A stretch of 64,000 nt of DNA from assembly GCF_024648885.1 (NCBI RefSeq), contig NZ_JANBBF010000009.1, forward strand, positions 186,001 to 250,000. The letters run 5' to 3'. Positions 19,906-33,058 of the stretch are shown in pieces. Numbering within the stretch: the stretch's first letter is position 1; each line of letters begins with the position of its first letter. The notes under the pieces are model-generated. The model did no database searches and was not told the DNA's origin. It worked only from the letters and a program-made list of their open reading frames with translations. Made by a program: the position numbers and the translations under genes. This DNA is from Prauserella salsuginis. GTDB lineage: Bacteria > Actinomycetota > Actinomycetes > Mycobacteriales > Pseudonocardiaceae.

Positions 19906-21057
19906 GTGTACATCCGTCACCTGCAGGTGACCGATTTCCGCTCGTGGGATCACGTCGATGTGCCGCTCGAGCCGGGCCCGTCCGTGCTGGTCGGGCAGAA
20001 CGGACGAGGGAAGACGAATCTCCTCGAGGCGATCGGTTACGTCGCCACGCTCTCCTCGCACCGGGTCGCGACCGACGCGCCCCTGGTGCGGCAGGGATGT
20101 GAACGCGCACTGGTGCGGACCGCGGTCGTGAACGAGGACCGGGAGCTGACGGTCGAGCTGGAGATCGCGGCGGGCCGTGCCAATCGGGCGCGCGTGAACC
20201 GGGGTGCGGTCGGCAGACCGCGGGATGTGCTGGGGATCCTGCGCACGGTGCTGTTCTCACCCGAGGACCTCGCGCTGGTGCGGGGGGACCCGGGTGAGCG
20301 CCGCAAGTTCCTCGACGAGCTGCTGGTGCAGCGCGCGCCGCGCTACGCGGGGGTGCGATCCGACTACGACAAGGTGCTCAAGCAGCGCAACGCCCTGTTG
20401 AAGTCGGCGGGAAAGAAGCGCGGTGACGATCCGTACGCGGCGTCGACGCTGGACGTGTGGGACGACCACCTGTCGAAGGCCGGGGCGCAACTGCTGGCGG
20501 CGAGGCTGAATCTCGTGGCGGATCTGGCACCGCACACCGCGGAGGCCTACGCGGGAGTGGCACCGGATTCGCGGCCCGCGCACATCGCCTACCGGTCGAG
20601 CCTGGGCGAGGCGTTGCCGGAGGGGTACGGCGAGCCGAGCGGGGAGCGGGCCGATCCGGAGCGGCTGGCCGAGGTGCTGCGGGTGGCGCTCGGCGAGTCG
20701 CGGGCGGCGGAGCTGGAACGTGGGGTAAGCCTGGTCGGACCGCACCGCGACGAGCTGGACCTGGTGCTCGGTGACACTCCGGCGAAGGGGTACGCGAGCC
20801 ACGGCGAGTCGTGGTCGTTCGCGCTGGCGTTGCGGCTCGGTTCGTACGAGCTGTTGCGCGGTGAGGCAGGGGGTGAGCCGGTGCTGATGCTCGATGACGT
20901 GTTCGCCGAGTTGGACAAGCGGCGGCGGGCGCGGTTGGCGGAGGTCGCGCTGAGTGCCGAGCAGGTGCTCGTGACGGCCGCTGTGGATGAAGACGTGCCG
21001 ACCGAGCTGACCGGCATCCGCTATGCGGTCGCGGAGGGTGAGGTAACACGTGACTGA
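19906..21057 (+). CDS. recF: DNA replication/repair protein RecF
   Basis: 383 residues, GTG start. SMC-like ATPase: Walker [19 protein letters not shown], signature motif region [20 protein letters not shown] and Walker [18 protein letters not shown]. It loads RecA at gaps with RecO and RecR. It starts 21 bases after gnd and overlaps dciA by 8 bases. Confidence 0.96.
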   Translation: MYIRHLQVTDFRSWDHVDVPLEPGPSVLVGQNGRGKTNLLEAIGYVATLSSHRVATDAPLVRQGCERALVRTAVVNEDRELTVELEIAAGRANRARVNRGAVGRPRDVLGILRTVLFSPEDLALVRGDPGERRKFLDELLVQRAPRYAGVRSDYDKVLKQRNALLKSAGKKRGDDPYAASTLDVWDDHLSKAGAQLLAARLNLVADLAPHTAEAYAGVAPDSRPAHIAYRSSLGEALPEGYGEPSGERADPERLAEVLRVALGESRAAELERGVSLVGPHRDELDLVLGDTPAKGYASHGESWSFALALRLGSYELLRGEAGGEPVLMLDDVFAELDKRRRARLAEVALSAEQVLVTAAVDEDVPTELTGIRYAVAEGEVTRD

Positions 21058-21946
21058 CAGCACCCGCAATACGGGAAACCGGCGACGCGGCGTGACCGAC
21101 AGCACAGCTAAACGTCGCCAAACTGGGGATAAGTCTGTGGACAGTGTGGATAACACCCTGGATTTGTTATCGCAGTGGGTAACCGCAGACCGTGATCAGC
21201 AGGTCAATACTCCCCGCGAGGGGGGATACCAGGACGAAAGGTCCGATCGAGCGACGGAGCGTGACCGTACCGCACCGACCGGAGCAGTCTCCGACGCGGG
21301 GGCGCCTACCGCATCTGGGGACAAGCCGCACGCCGACGGCCGCGGTGGCGCTCCGTCCACAGGTCGTGCACACTCCGCAGCCACCGACGTGGACCGGGCA
21401 GGTGCCCCGAAACCACCGGAGACCGCGGAAAGTGGACGCGACCTGGCGCACTCGGTCCTGAAGGCCGCCCAGGACCGCGCGAAGACGCGGGGTCACGAAC
21501 CGGGCAGGCGTAAGCCGGGCGCACCGGGCAAGCAGGGTCAGACGGCGCAGAACCCCCGCAGGCGCCGGTGGTCGGGTGCGGGCGCCGACGAGCGCGACCC
21601 GCAGAGCCTCGGCCGGATCGCGGCGCGCATGGCGACGCAGTTCGGCTGGAGCGACCGCCTGGCCGGGGGACACGTCTTCGGCCGGTGGGCCACCCTCGTG
21701 GGTGAAGACGTGGCGGAACACGCCCAGCCGGTGAGCCTGACCGACGGAGAACTGGTGGTCAGGGCGTCGTCGACGGCGTGGGCCACACAGCTGCGGTTGC
21801 TGCAGCGGCAGCTCCTCGCGAAGATCGCCTCCGGGGTGGGACACGGCGTCGTCAAACGCATGAAGATCCAGGGCCCTGCCGCTCCGAGCTGGCGGAAGGG
21901 GCCACGTCATGTGTCCGGCAGGGGGCCGCGTGACACGTACGGCTGA
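21050..21946 (+). CDS. dciA: DciA-family (DUF721) helicase-loader-like protein
   Basis: 298 residues from GTG at 21050, overlapping the recF stop. The DUF721/DciA domain is C-terminal (about residues 170-275: [31 protein letters not shown] ... [19 protein letters not shown]). DciA is the ancestral loader of the replicative helicase DnaB in bacteria lacking DnaC/DnaI (family knowledge). The first about 165 residues are disordered and charged. The 5' part of the gene contains three DnaA boxes; a later start after these boxes cannot be excluded. Confidence 0.88.
   Translation: MTDSTRNTGNRRRGVTDSTAKRRQTGDKSVDSVDNTLDLLSQWVTADRDQQVNTPREGGYQDERSDRATERDRTAPTGAVSDAGAPTASGDKPHADGRGGAPSTGRAHSAATDVDRAGAPKPPETAESGRDLAHSVLKAAQDRAKTRGHEPGRRKPGAPGKQGQTAQNPRRRRWSGAGADERDPQSLGRIAARMATQFGWSDRLAGGHVFGRWATLVGEDVAEHAQPVSLTDGELVVRASSTAWATQLRLLQRQLLAKIASGVGHGVVKRMKIQGPAAPSWRKGPRHVSGRGPRDTYG
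21124..21153. promoter_or_regulatory. DnaA-box triplet inside dciA
   Basis: TGGGGATAA (21124-21132), then TGTGGACAG (21136-21144) directly abutting TGTGGATAA (21145-21153), which is a perfect TTATCCACA box. All are in the same orientation within the coding sequence of dciA, about 3.6 kb from the oriC boxes. Confidence 0.65.
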
Positions 21947-22213
21947 CCCCCACCGAAGAGCGGGCGCCCGATTTCTCCGAGACGCGGCGGCGCTGATCGG
22001 GTCAGCCCCGGGACCCGATCAGGGTCGAGATCGTCGCTCTCTGGCGAAATCAGACGTGTCCTTGATGCATGTGAGCGAGACTGGCCAAGTAAACTAGGAC
22101 CGGTGGGCCGGATCGGCGCGCGGAAACCCCGTGTGAGCGCGTGCGAGACGGTGAGCCGAGAAGGTGCCCGCGCCCCAGAATTCCCCGCGCGCGTGCGCGT
22201 GTGGCGATGGTGA

Positions 22214-24193
<1,980 letters not shown>

Positions 24194-24266
24194 TCCGCCG
24201 AGTCCGCAGCGGACCCCCGTCCACTCGCGAGCCATCCGGATCAGGCGTGAAAGGAACCAACCAGCC

Positions 24267-26912
<2,646 letters not shown>

Positions 26913-26956
26913 ACGGTAGGCACGAGACGCAAGCGCGGACGAGGGACTGACCGGTA

Positions 26957-27772
26957 GTGACACCACCCGACAACACCGAACAGCGCGGCGCCGACGCGGG
27001 TACCGACGACGAGGTCGCACCGCCGTGGCAGCGGGTCGCGAAGGATGTCGACGCCGTGTCGGAATCCGACGGTGACGGCTTCGGCCAGCGCTGGTCGTCG
27101 GGCGAACTGCCCGCCGACGAGGCCTCATACCAGTCGGCGTCGTACCAATCGACCGCGTACCAGTCGGCCGACCAGCAGCCGACGGAGCAGTACGCCGCGG
27201 CTTCCGCGGGAGCCGACTACTCGGGCAGCGACGCCGACACGCAGGTGGTGAGCGGTACCGCCGCGGGCAGACTGTTCGGCGGCCGTGGGCCCGAGGCCGG
27301 TGACGACCAGCTCGCCTCCCCCGAGGGGGTCGGCGCCGCGTCGGGCTCCGGTGGAGGGTCGAAGCGGTCGACGCCGGTCAGTGCACTGCGCAGGCCGGGC
27401 CGAGGGCCGCGTCGCGCGAGCCTCCAGGTCAAGCGGTTCGACCCGTGGTCGGTGCTCAAGCTGTCGCTCGTGCTGGGTGTGGCGCTGTTCTTCATCTGGC
27501 TCGTCGCGGTCGGTGTGCTGTACACCGTGCTCGAAGGCATGGGTGTGTGGGACCAGATCAACGGCACCTACACCTCGCTCGTGCAGGGAGAGGCCACCGA
27601 GGGTGTGGGCGACCCGTTCATCACGGCGCCGAGGGTGTTCGGCATCGCCGCCATCGTCGGTGCCGTCAACATCGTGCTGATCTCGGCTCTGACCACGGTC
27701 AGCGCGTTCATCTACAACGTGTCCGCCGACCTCGCCGGTGGCCTCGAGGTGACGCTCTCCGAGCGGGAGTGA
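26957..27772 (+). CDS. DUF3566 membrane protein
   Basis: 271 residues, GTG start 44 bases after gyrA. The first about 155 residues are disordered and include a short tandem (SYQSASYQSTAYQSA). The DUF3566 domain is C-terminal with two membrane segments (SLVLGVALFFIWLVAVGVLYTVL and FGIAAIVGAVNIVLISALTTVSAF). It corresponds to Rv0007, always found downstream of gyrA in actinobacteria. The function is not established. Confidence 0.9.
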   Translation: MTPPDNTEQRGADAGTDDEVAPPWQRVAKDVDAVSESDGDGFGQRWSSGELPADEASYQSASYQSTAYQSADQQPTEQYAAASAGADYSGSDADTQVVSGTAAGRLFGGRGPEAGDDQLASPEGVGAASGSGGGSKRSTPVSALRRPGRGPRRASLQVKRFDPWSVLKLSLVLGVALFFIWLVAVGVLYTVLEGMGVWDQINGTYTSLVQGEATEGVGDPFITAPRVFGIAAIVGAVNIVLISALTTVSAFIYNVSADLAGGLEVTLSERE

Positions 27773-27889
27773 CGAGCGGCGCGATGGCGTGTGACGGGCC
27801 ATGACGGGCGGAGCGATGAGTCGGACGACGGCGAAGCGACCCCGCGTCAACCCCGTAGTGGCGGTGAGGTAGAGTTTTCATCGCTGCAC

Positions 27890-27963
27890 GGGCCCATAGC
27901 TCAGGCGGTTAGAGCGCATCGCTGATAACGATGAGGTCGGAGGTTCAAGTCCTCCTGGGCCCA
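27890..27963 (+). tRNA. tRNA-Ile (GAT)
   Basis: 74-base cloverleaf with acceptor GGGCCCA/TGGGCCC, anticodon GAT at 27924-27926 and T-arm GGTTCAAGTCC. The 3' CCA is not encoded. It lies in the standard place downstream of gyrA and the DUF3566 gene. Confidence 0.97.
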
Positions 27964-27972
27964 CCGCACGTC

Positions 27973-28006
27973 AACGCCCCCTCTCCTAACCGGGAGAGGG
28001 GGCGTT
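27973..28006 (+). terminator. Terminator after tRNA-Ile
   Basis: 14-bp perfect stem (arms AACGCCCCCTCTCC and GGAGAGGGGGCGTT) with loop TAACCG, 9 bases after the tRNA. Confidence 0.85.
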
Positions 28007-28026
28007 GGTAGTAGCAATGAGTGTTG

Positions 28027-28057
28027 AGGCGCCTCCTGCTCCATGCGGGAGGCGCCT
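28027..28057. terminator. Second hairpin downstream of tRNA-Ile
   Basis: Inverted repeat with arms AGGCGCCTCC and GGAGGCGCCT plus three further pairs (one G-T), loop of 5 bases, followed by TTCGTCTTCT. It may serve as a backup terminator or for the leftward gene. Confidence 0.6.
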
Positions 28058-28079
28058 TCGTCTTCTATACCCCCCACGC

Positions 28080-28206
28080 GCGTGTCCTGCACTCAGCACC
28101 GCGTGTCCTGCATTCGTGCACGCGTGTTCTGCACCCGGGACGCGACGTTGAGGGTTCGCGGGCCCGTGTTGTCGATTCCGGGGACCGTGTTGAGGGTTCG
28201 CGGGCC
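28080..28206. repeat. 21-bp tandem repeats, locus 2
   Basis: Type A copies (GCGTGTCCTGCACTCAGCAC and variants) start at 28080, 28101 and 28122. Type B copies (CGTGTTG followed by a TTC...GGG tail) start near 28145, 28165 and 28186. Spacing is 21 bases. It lies between tRNA-Ile and a leftward gene. Confidence 0.85.
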
Positions 28207-28209
28207 GGC

Positions 28210-28743
28210 TCAGGCGCGGCCGCGCAGCGTGGTGTCGAGTGTGCGGAGGAGCTCCCCCGGACGGCTACCGCCCGCGGGGGCGACCGGGTAGCGGCGGAGC
28301 ACGTCGATCACGGCAGATGTGGCCAACCGGCGCGCTCGTTCGAGTTGCTCGACCGCGACATCCGCGTCCCCACCGGCTTCCAGTTCGCACGCCCGCGCCG
28401 CGTGAGCGGCCGCGCCCAGGATGTGCCTGACGTGCGTCGCCTTCGGCAGCGGGTGCAGATACGCCGAGCTCGCGGCCGTATGCGCCGACCGGGCGGCCTC
28501 GCTCGCGGCGGTCAGGCCGGCGTCGCGGGTCTCCTGATACGCCCGCCATGCCGCCCACGCCGCGTCGCGGATCGCTTTCGACCGCCGCCCACCCTCCGCG
28601 AACGTCCTGGTGACGTCGAGTGCATCCCGTGCGCGCGGATCCTGCGGACGCACTCGTTCGAAGAGCGCCACCGCCGGCTCCGCACACCCGACGGCGAACG
28701 CCGCGACGGCGCGGATCTCGTCCAGCGTCACCTCGATCGACAC
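28210..28743 (-). CDS. Imm5-like putative immunity protein
   Basis: 177 residues, all alpha-helical by appearance. The pattern AVGCAEPAVALFERVRPQDPRARDALDVTRTFAEG, then SKAIRDAAWAAWRAYQET and KATHVRHILGAAAHAARACELE fits the Imm5-type family (putative immunity proteins, Pfam Imm-5) that I recall from polymorphic-toxin loci. No cognate toxin is seen next to it, and its 3' end abuts the 21-bp repeats. The function is inferred from family resemblance only. Confidence 0.6.
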   Translation of the reverse strand: MSIEVTLDEIRAVAAFAVGCAEPAVALFERVRPQDPRARDALDVTRTFAEGGRRSKAIRDAAWAAWRAYQETRDAGLTAASEAARSAHTAASSAYLHPLPKATHVRHILGAAAHAARACELEAGGDADVAVEQLERARRLATSAVIDVLRRYPVAPAGGSRPGELLRTLDTTLRGRA

Positions 28744-28771
28744 GCGTCCATCATGCCGTGACGGCCGGCCG

Positions 28772-29593
28772 TCAGAACGGTTTGCGGGTCCACGCGTGGG
28801 GAAACGGTCCGATGGTCATGATGCCGTCGTGCTCGCGCAGATCCGCCTTGAGTCGTTCGCCGAGCGTCTCCGGTTGCACTTCCTCCCGGGTCGCGACGCC
28901 GAATTTCTCCATGAGCGGAAGCGTGCCGCACACGATGTCGGCCCACGTGTACTCCGGTAGCTCGCTCGCGCCGCGCAGTCGCCAGCTGATCCCGATCTCC
29001 GGATCGGGAAGTCCGGCGGCGCGGAACGTCGCGAACAGGTCGTAGCCCATCCGTGGGTTGACGCCGGCCAACCGCATCGTCTCCTGCAGCCAGTCGTACG
29101 CCTGCTGCCACAGCGGGGTCATGGGATGCGCCCACGTGTTGGTGAGATCGGCCTCCTGCAGGCACACGAGCCCGCCGGGGCGAACCCGCGCGTACGCCTG
29201 CCGCAGTGCTTCGACCGGGTCGGCCACGTACATGTAGATCAGCCGGCCGACCACGGCGTCGAAATCGCCGTCGATCCCCTCCAAGGTCTGTGCGTCGCCG
29301 GTGCGGAACTCGACGTTGGCGTAGCCACGTCGCCGGGCATCGGCCTGTGCACGTTCGGCGGTCGCCGGGTCGCGGTCGATGCCCGACACCGATCCGGTCG
29401 GTCCGACGCGGTCGGCGGCGAGGTAAGCGACATCGCCGGCTCCAGTGCCCAGGTCGAGTACGCGCCAACCGGGTCCGAGCCCGATGTGATCGAGAAGTTC
29501 GGTCGTCATCGCGTTGAGCAGGCCGCTCTGAGCCCGTAGCCGCTCGTCCTCGGCTTCGTCACGTTCGAACAAGTACTTCGGTGTGGTCGTCAT
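28772..29593 (-). CDS. SAM-dependent methyltransferase
   Basis: 273 residues from ATG at 29593 (TTTPKYLFERDEAEDERL); a longer frame to 29653 has no ribosome site. Class I methyltransferase: motif I RVLDLGTGAGDVAYLAADRVG, acidic GIDRD after the second strand, then GDAQTLEGIDGDFDAVVGR and RPGGLVCLQEADL. The C-terminal half probably sets substrate choice (small molecule). The substrate is unknown. Confidence 0.85.
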   Translation of the reverse strand: MTTTPKYLFERDEAEDERLRAQSGLLNAMTTELLDHIGLGPGWRVLDLGTGAGDVAYLAADRVGPTGSVSGIDRDPATAERAQADARRRGYANVEFRTGDAQTLEGIDGDFDAVVGRLIYMYVADPVEALRQAYARVRPGGLVCLQEADLTNTWAHPMTPLWQQAYDWLQETMRLAGVNPRMGYDLFATFRAAGLPDPEIGISWRLRGASELPEYTWADIVCGTLPLMEKFGVATREEVQPETLGERLKADLREHDGIMTIGPFPHAWTRKPF

Positions 29594-29815
29594 GGCCCAG
29601 GTGTAAGGCGGAAGGAGTACTCGGCCAATGTCTTTGCGCGACAGGGAAAACACCCGCGCCCCCGCGAGGGTGCGGTGATTCGGTTACGCACGCGGCCTGA
29701 TGTGGAGACCCGGGTCCATAAATCAACTGTCCACAGGAGACGTCCACATGGGGACAGACAGGCCCACCGTGGAAACCGAGTTGAGGCGGACCGAGGCGCG
29801 TGTGATCCTCGGTAA

Positions 29816-30625
29816 GTGAGGGATCCGTACCCACTGAGGGGCCGGGCTGCCGTCGTCACGGGCGTGAGTAGACGCGGCGGCATCGGCTACGCCATCGCAT
29901 GCAGGCTCGCGTCGTACGGTGCGAACGTGTTCCTGCACCATTTCGTGCCACACGACAGCGAACAGGACTGGGGCGCGGACGACCTCGACGCGGTCCTGGC
30001 CGGAGTGAGGGAACAGTCTGCGGGCGGGCGGATCGCCGATCTTCACGCCGACCTCGCCGAACCGGATGCGCCACAACGGGTCTTCGACGCGGCGACCGGC
30101 ACATTCGGCCACGTCGACATACTCGTTGCCAATCACGCGATGAGCGGCCACGACGGACCGCTGGGTGAGCTGACGGCCGATGAGCTCGACCGCCATTGGG
30201 CCGTCGACGCGCGTTCGACGATCCTGTTGTTGCAGGCGTTCGCGAACGCTCACGACGGTAGGCCCGGCGGCGCGGCGGTGCTGATGACGTCCGGACAGGC
30301 GCTCGGCCCGTTGCCCGGCGAGATCGCCTACGGTTCGGCCAAGGCCGCCCTGCACGGCATGACGACGACATTCGCCGATCAGCTCGCCGACCGTGGAATC
30401 CGCGTCAACACGGTGAATCCCGGTCCGGTCGACACCGGATACCTGACCCACGACATATGGCGGACGGTCGAGCCGATGTTCCCGTTCGGACGGTACGGCG
30501 AACCCGACGACCCGGCTCGGCTCGTCGGGTGGCTCGTCACGGATGAGGCCGTGTGGATCACGGGACAGGTCGTCAATAGCGAGGGTGGATTCGGCCGGTG
30601 GCGACCGAGGGGCGCCTCCACTTGA
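29816..30625 (+). CDS. Short-chain dehydrogenase/reductase (FabG-like)
   Basis: 269 residues, GTG start. The nucleotide-binding region is AAVVTGVSRRGGIGYAIA, with a longer than usual glycine motif. NxxA-type LVANHAM, the catalytic Ser in VLMTSGQALG, and Tyr/Lys in AYGSAKAAL are present, with the C-terminal PGPVDTGYL. It is likely an NAD(P)-dependent 3-oxoacyl reductase or related. It converges with the XRE regulator downstream. The 222-base gap before it holds two weak DnaA-box-like words but no gene. Confidence 0.85.
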   Translation: MRDPYPLRGRAAVVTGVSRRGGIGYAIACRLASYGANVFLHHFVPHDSEQDWGADDLDAVLAGVREQSAGGRIADLHADLAEPDAPQRVFDAATGTFGHVDILVANHAMSGHDGPLGELTADELDRHWAVDARSTILLLQAFANAHDGRPGGAAVLMTSGQALGPLPGEIAYGSAKAALHGMTTTFADQLADRGIRVNTVNPGPVDTGYLTHDIWRTVEPMFPFGRYGEPDDPARLVGWLVTDEAVWITGQVVNSEGGFGRWRPRGAST

Positions 30626-30665
30626 CGGCATGCGCCGGGACGGCCGATCGCTGTACGGCGGGAAC

Positions 30666-31580
30666 TCAACTGCCGGCGAGGTACTGCACCAGGTGCGGAT
30701 GTTCCGTGGCTAGCCGTTCCAGCCGAGTCGCACCGGTGTCGGAGTGCCGCCGCAGGAACTCGGCCGTGGTGGCATCGGCGGGGAAGAACGACTCCATCGA
30801 CAGTCCCGCGACCGTGGTGTCGAGCGGGGTGCCGAACGTCGTGACGGTGCTGATCAGTTGCAGTTCGAGGTCGGCAACGCGGAGCCGCACCGGCAGGAAC
30901 ACCCGGTCGTCGGTGGCCGGTGCGCCACCACTGGACCTTCCGTTGTGCGCATCCCCGCCGTACGCGGTCTCCCCGTTCGAATCGCCGCCGTTTCGTTCAC
31001 CGGCGTGTGGTGGTTCGCCGTAGGACACCAGTTCCGTGTAGAGCTCGGCCAGCCGTGGATCGCCGCTGAGCGTTGCCTGCCTGTCGACCTTGTGCAGCAA
31101 CGAGGTCCGCAGCTGGGGGAGGTTGCTCAGCCGTGGTGCGAGACCGTTCGGGTGCAGTGTCAGCCGCAGGACGTTGAGCGGTGCGGTGAGCAGCTCCGGT
31201 GCCACGTCCTCGAGCAGCAGTGTGCTGCCGGAGTTGGCGGCCACGATGTTCCAGCAGTCGTCCACGGAAAGAGCGGGGTGCGGCTCGTGTGCCGTCAGCA
31301 CGGTGTCGATCGCCCGGCGCACGGGTTCCATCGCGCCGTCGCCGAGCCGGTGTTCGCCGAACGCGGGCGCGTACCCGGCGGCCAGCAACAGTTCGTTGCG
31401 GGCGCGTAGCGGCACGTCGAGGTGCTCGGCGAACTGCAACAGCAACCCGCGGCTGGCGCCGGAGCGGCCGGTCTCCACGAAGCTGATGTGCCGCGCCGAC
31501 ACCCCGAGCTGTGTCGACAGCTCGAGCTGGCTGAGCCTTCTGCGGGTACGCCATTCGCGGAGCAGCGGGCCGACGGTCAT
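30666..31580 (-). CDS. XRE-family regulator with MmyB-like C-terminal domain
   Basis: 304 residues from ATG at 31580. N-terminal helix-turn-helix (LLREWRTRRRLSQLELSTQLGVSARHISFVETGRS) followed by a MmyB-type ligand-binding domain (WNIVAANSGS, LRLTLHPNGLAPRL, DLELQLISTVTTFGTPLD). An insert rich in Gly, Asn and Asp (about residues 195-230) breaks that domain. It is divergent from the membrane protein/hydrolase pair, with a perfect palindrome between them. Such regulators often control neighbouring oxidoreductase or hydrolase genes. Confidence 0.85.
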   Translation of the reverse strand: MTVGPLLREWRTRRRLSQLELSTQLGVSARHISFVETGRSGASRGLLLQFAEHLDVPLRARNELLLAAGYAPAFGEHRLGDGAMEPVRRAIDTVLTAHEPHPALSVDDCWNIVAANSGSTLLLEDVAPELLTAPLNVLRLTLHPNGLAPRLSNLPQLRTSLLHKVDRQATLSGDPRLAELYTELVSYGEPPHAGERNGGDSNGETAYGGDAHNGRSSGGAPATDDRVFLPVRLRVADLELQLISTVTTFGTPLDTTVAGLSMESFFPADATTAEFLRRHSDTGATRLERLATEHPHLVQYLAGS

Positions 31581-31612
31581 ACGCCGACCGTAGACGGCTC
31601 CGGTGCGCGGGG

Positions 31613-31633
31613 CGATTACCGAACGGGTAATCG
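31613..31633. promoter_or_regulatory. Operator palindrome of the XRE regulator
   Basis: Perfect 8-bp arms CGATTACC and GGTAATCG separated by GAACG, giving the core TTACCGAACGGGTAA. It lies 33 bases upstream of the regulator start and 35 bases before the divergent gene, so one site could control both. Confidence 0.7.
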
Positions 31634-31667
31634 ACGCGCCCACGTGGCGGTGCCACCGTCGGTCGGC

Positions 31668-32123
31668 ATGAGCGCATCGACACACATCGCATCGAAATGC
31701 GTCACCCCGGGTCAGGCCTCGTGGCTCGACACCGCATTCCGGATCGCCGCGGTGGGACGGCTGGCCTGGGGAGCGCTATCGCTGGTGACGCCGAGGGCGA
31801 ACACGCGTCTCGCCGGCGTGGACGAGTCCGCGACGCCGGAACTGACCTATCTGATCAGGGTCTTCGGCTCGCGTGCGCTCGCGTTGGGCTGGGGCTACCT
31901 GCTCTCCGACGGCTCGGCGCGACGCCGGTGGCGCCGCCTGGGGCTGCTGGTGGACGTGTGCGACACGGCCGACGGCCTCGCCCACGTCGTCCGCGGCGAC
32001 GTGCGCAGGGGTGCCGCCATCGGGCTGACAACCGCCACGGGTGCCTACGCGGCGCTGGGTGTCGTGGGAGTGCTGGCCGATCTGAGGGCCGCCGAGTCGG
32101 AAGGATCCGTCGATGACCGATGA
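31668..32123 (+). CDS. Small hydrophobic protein of unknown function
   Basis: 151 residues from ATG at 31668. It carries several hydrophobic stretches (AAVGRLAWGALSLVTP, YLIRVFGSRALALGWGYLLS, GLTTATGAYAALGVVGVLADL) and a basic loop, suggesting an integral membrane protein of three or four short segments. It overlaps the downstream hydrolase gene by 11 bases, so the two are one transcript under the palindromic operator. I do not recognise the family with certainty. Confidence 0.7.
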   Translation: MSASTHIASKCVTPGQASWLDTAFRIAAVGRLAWGALSLVTPRANTRLAGVDESATPELTYLIRVFGSRALALGWGYLLSDGSARRRWRRLGLLVDVCDTADGLAHVVRGDVRRGAAIGLTTATGAYAALGVVGVLADLRAAESEGSVDDR

Positions 32124-32946
32124 GTTCGCCGCCCACCGCCACCAGGTCGGGGGCATCAGCTACGTCGACGTGGGAGAGGGGCCGGTGACGCTGTTCGTCC
32201 ACGGCGTGTTCACCAACGGGCGCCTGTGGCGGAATGTGGTGCAGCGGCTGCGCGGTCACCGGCGGTGCATCGTGGTGGACCTGCCCGGCCACGGGTGCAC
32301 GCCGCCGCTGGGGGAGGCGTCGCTGTGGGGGCTGGCCGAGGCCGTGGGCACCGTGCTCACCGAACTGGACCTGTGGGACGTGCACCTCGTCGGCAACGAC
32401 ACCGGCGGCGGGGTGTGCCAGATCGTGATGGCACGCCACGAGTCCCGCTTCGCGTCGTGGGTGCTGACCAATTGCGACACCGAGGGCAACACGCCGCCGC
32501 GCGCGTTCGCACCGGTGGCGTGGGCGTCGCGACTCGGGCTGTTCCGGGTGACCGGTCCCGTCGTGCGGTGGCCCGCGCTGGCGAAACAGATCCTCAGGGT
32601 GGGTTATCGCCGTCCCGCGGAGCTGCCGGACGACGTGGTGGTGGACTACCTGGCGCCGATCCTCGGCAGCCGTGACTCGGTGCGGTTCATGGAGCGGCTG
32701 TTGATGTCGCTGGCGCCGACCGAGCTCGGCCGCATCCGCCCCGAACTGGAGGCGTGCAACGTGCCGACCTTGTTGGTGTGGGGCACCGCCGACGTGTTCT
32801 TCCATCTCGAGTGGGCGCACTGGTTGCAGCGCCTCGTCCCCGGGGTGACGGATGTCGTCGAGATACCCGGCGGGCGCCTGTTCTTCCCCGACGAGTTCGC
32901 CGACGACTTCGTCGACGCGGCTGAGCGGCACTGGAAAACGGTGTGA
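32113..32946 (+). CDS. Alpha/beta-hydrolase-fold protein, catalytic His missing
   Basis: 277 residues, ATG with AAGGATC upstream. Oxyanion region LFVHGVFTNGRLWRNV, and the nucleophile elbow GNDTGGG with Asp96, as in haloalkane dehalogenases and epoxide hydrolases rather than Ser esterases. LLVWGTADVFF is the usual acid-loop motif. At the place of the catalytic His (usually GGH/GAGH) the protein has IPGGRLFFPDE, with Arg255. No other His is well placed, so normal hydrolase chemistry is doubtful. It is co-transcribed with the small hydrophobic protein. Confidence 0.8.
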   Translation: MTDEFAAHRHQVGGISYVDVGEGPVTLFVHGVFTNGRLWRNVVQRLRGHRRCIVVDLPGHGCTPPLGEASLWGLAEAVGTVLTELDLWDVHLVGNDTGGGVCQIVMARHESRFASWVLTNCDTEGNTPPRAFAPVAWASRLGLFRVTGPVVRWPALAKQILRVGYRRPAELPDDVVVDYLAPILGSRDSVRFMERLLMSLAPTELGRIRPELEACNVPTLLVWGTADVFFHLEWAHWLQRLVPGVTDVVEIPGGRLFFPDEFADDFVDAAERHWKTV

Positions 32947-33058
32947 GCGGCCGCTGAAGCAGTCAGGTGAATTCCCGCGAACCGGCCGTGGTGGCCGCTG
33001 CCGCACCGTTACGCTGCTGCCGGCGTTGTCGAGCGTGGTGCGAACCGTGGAGGCGGCA

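Noticed and set aside
29716-29750. Further DnaA-box cluster (CTGTCCACA, CGTCCACAT)
   Set aside because: Only two relaxed matches in a short gap; this is within chance expectation for such words.
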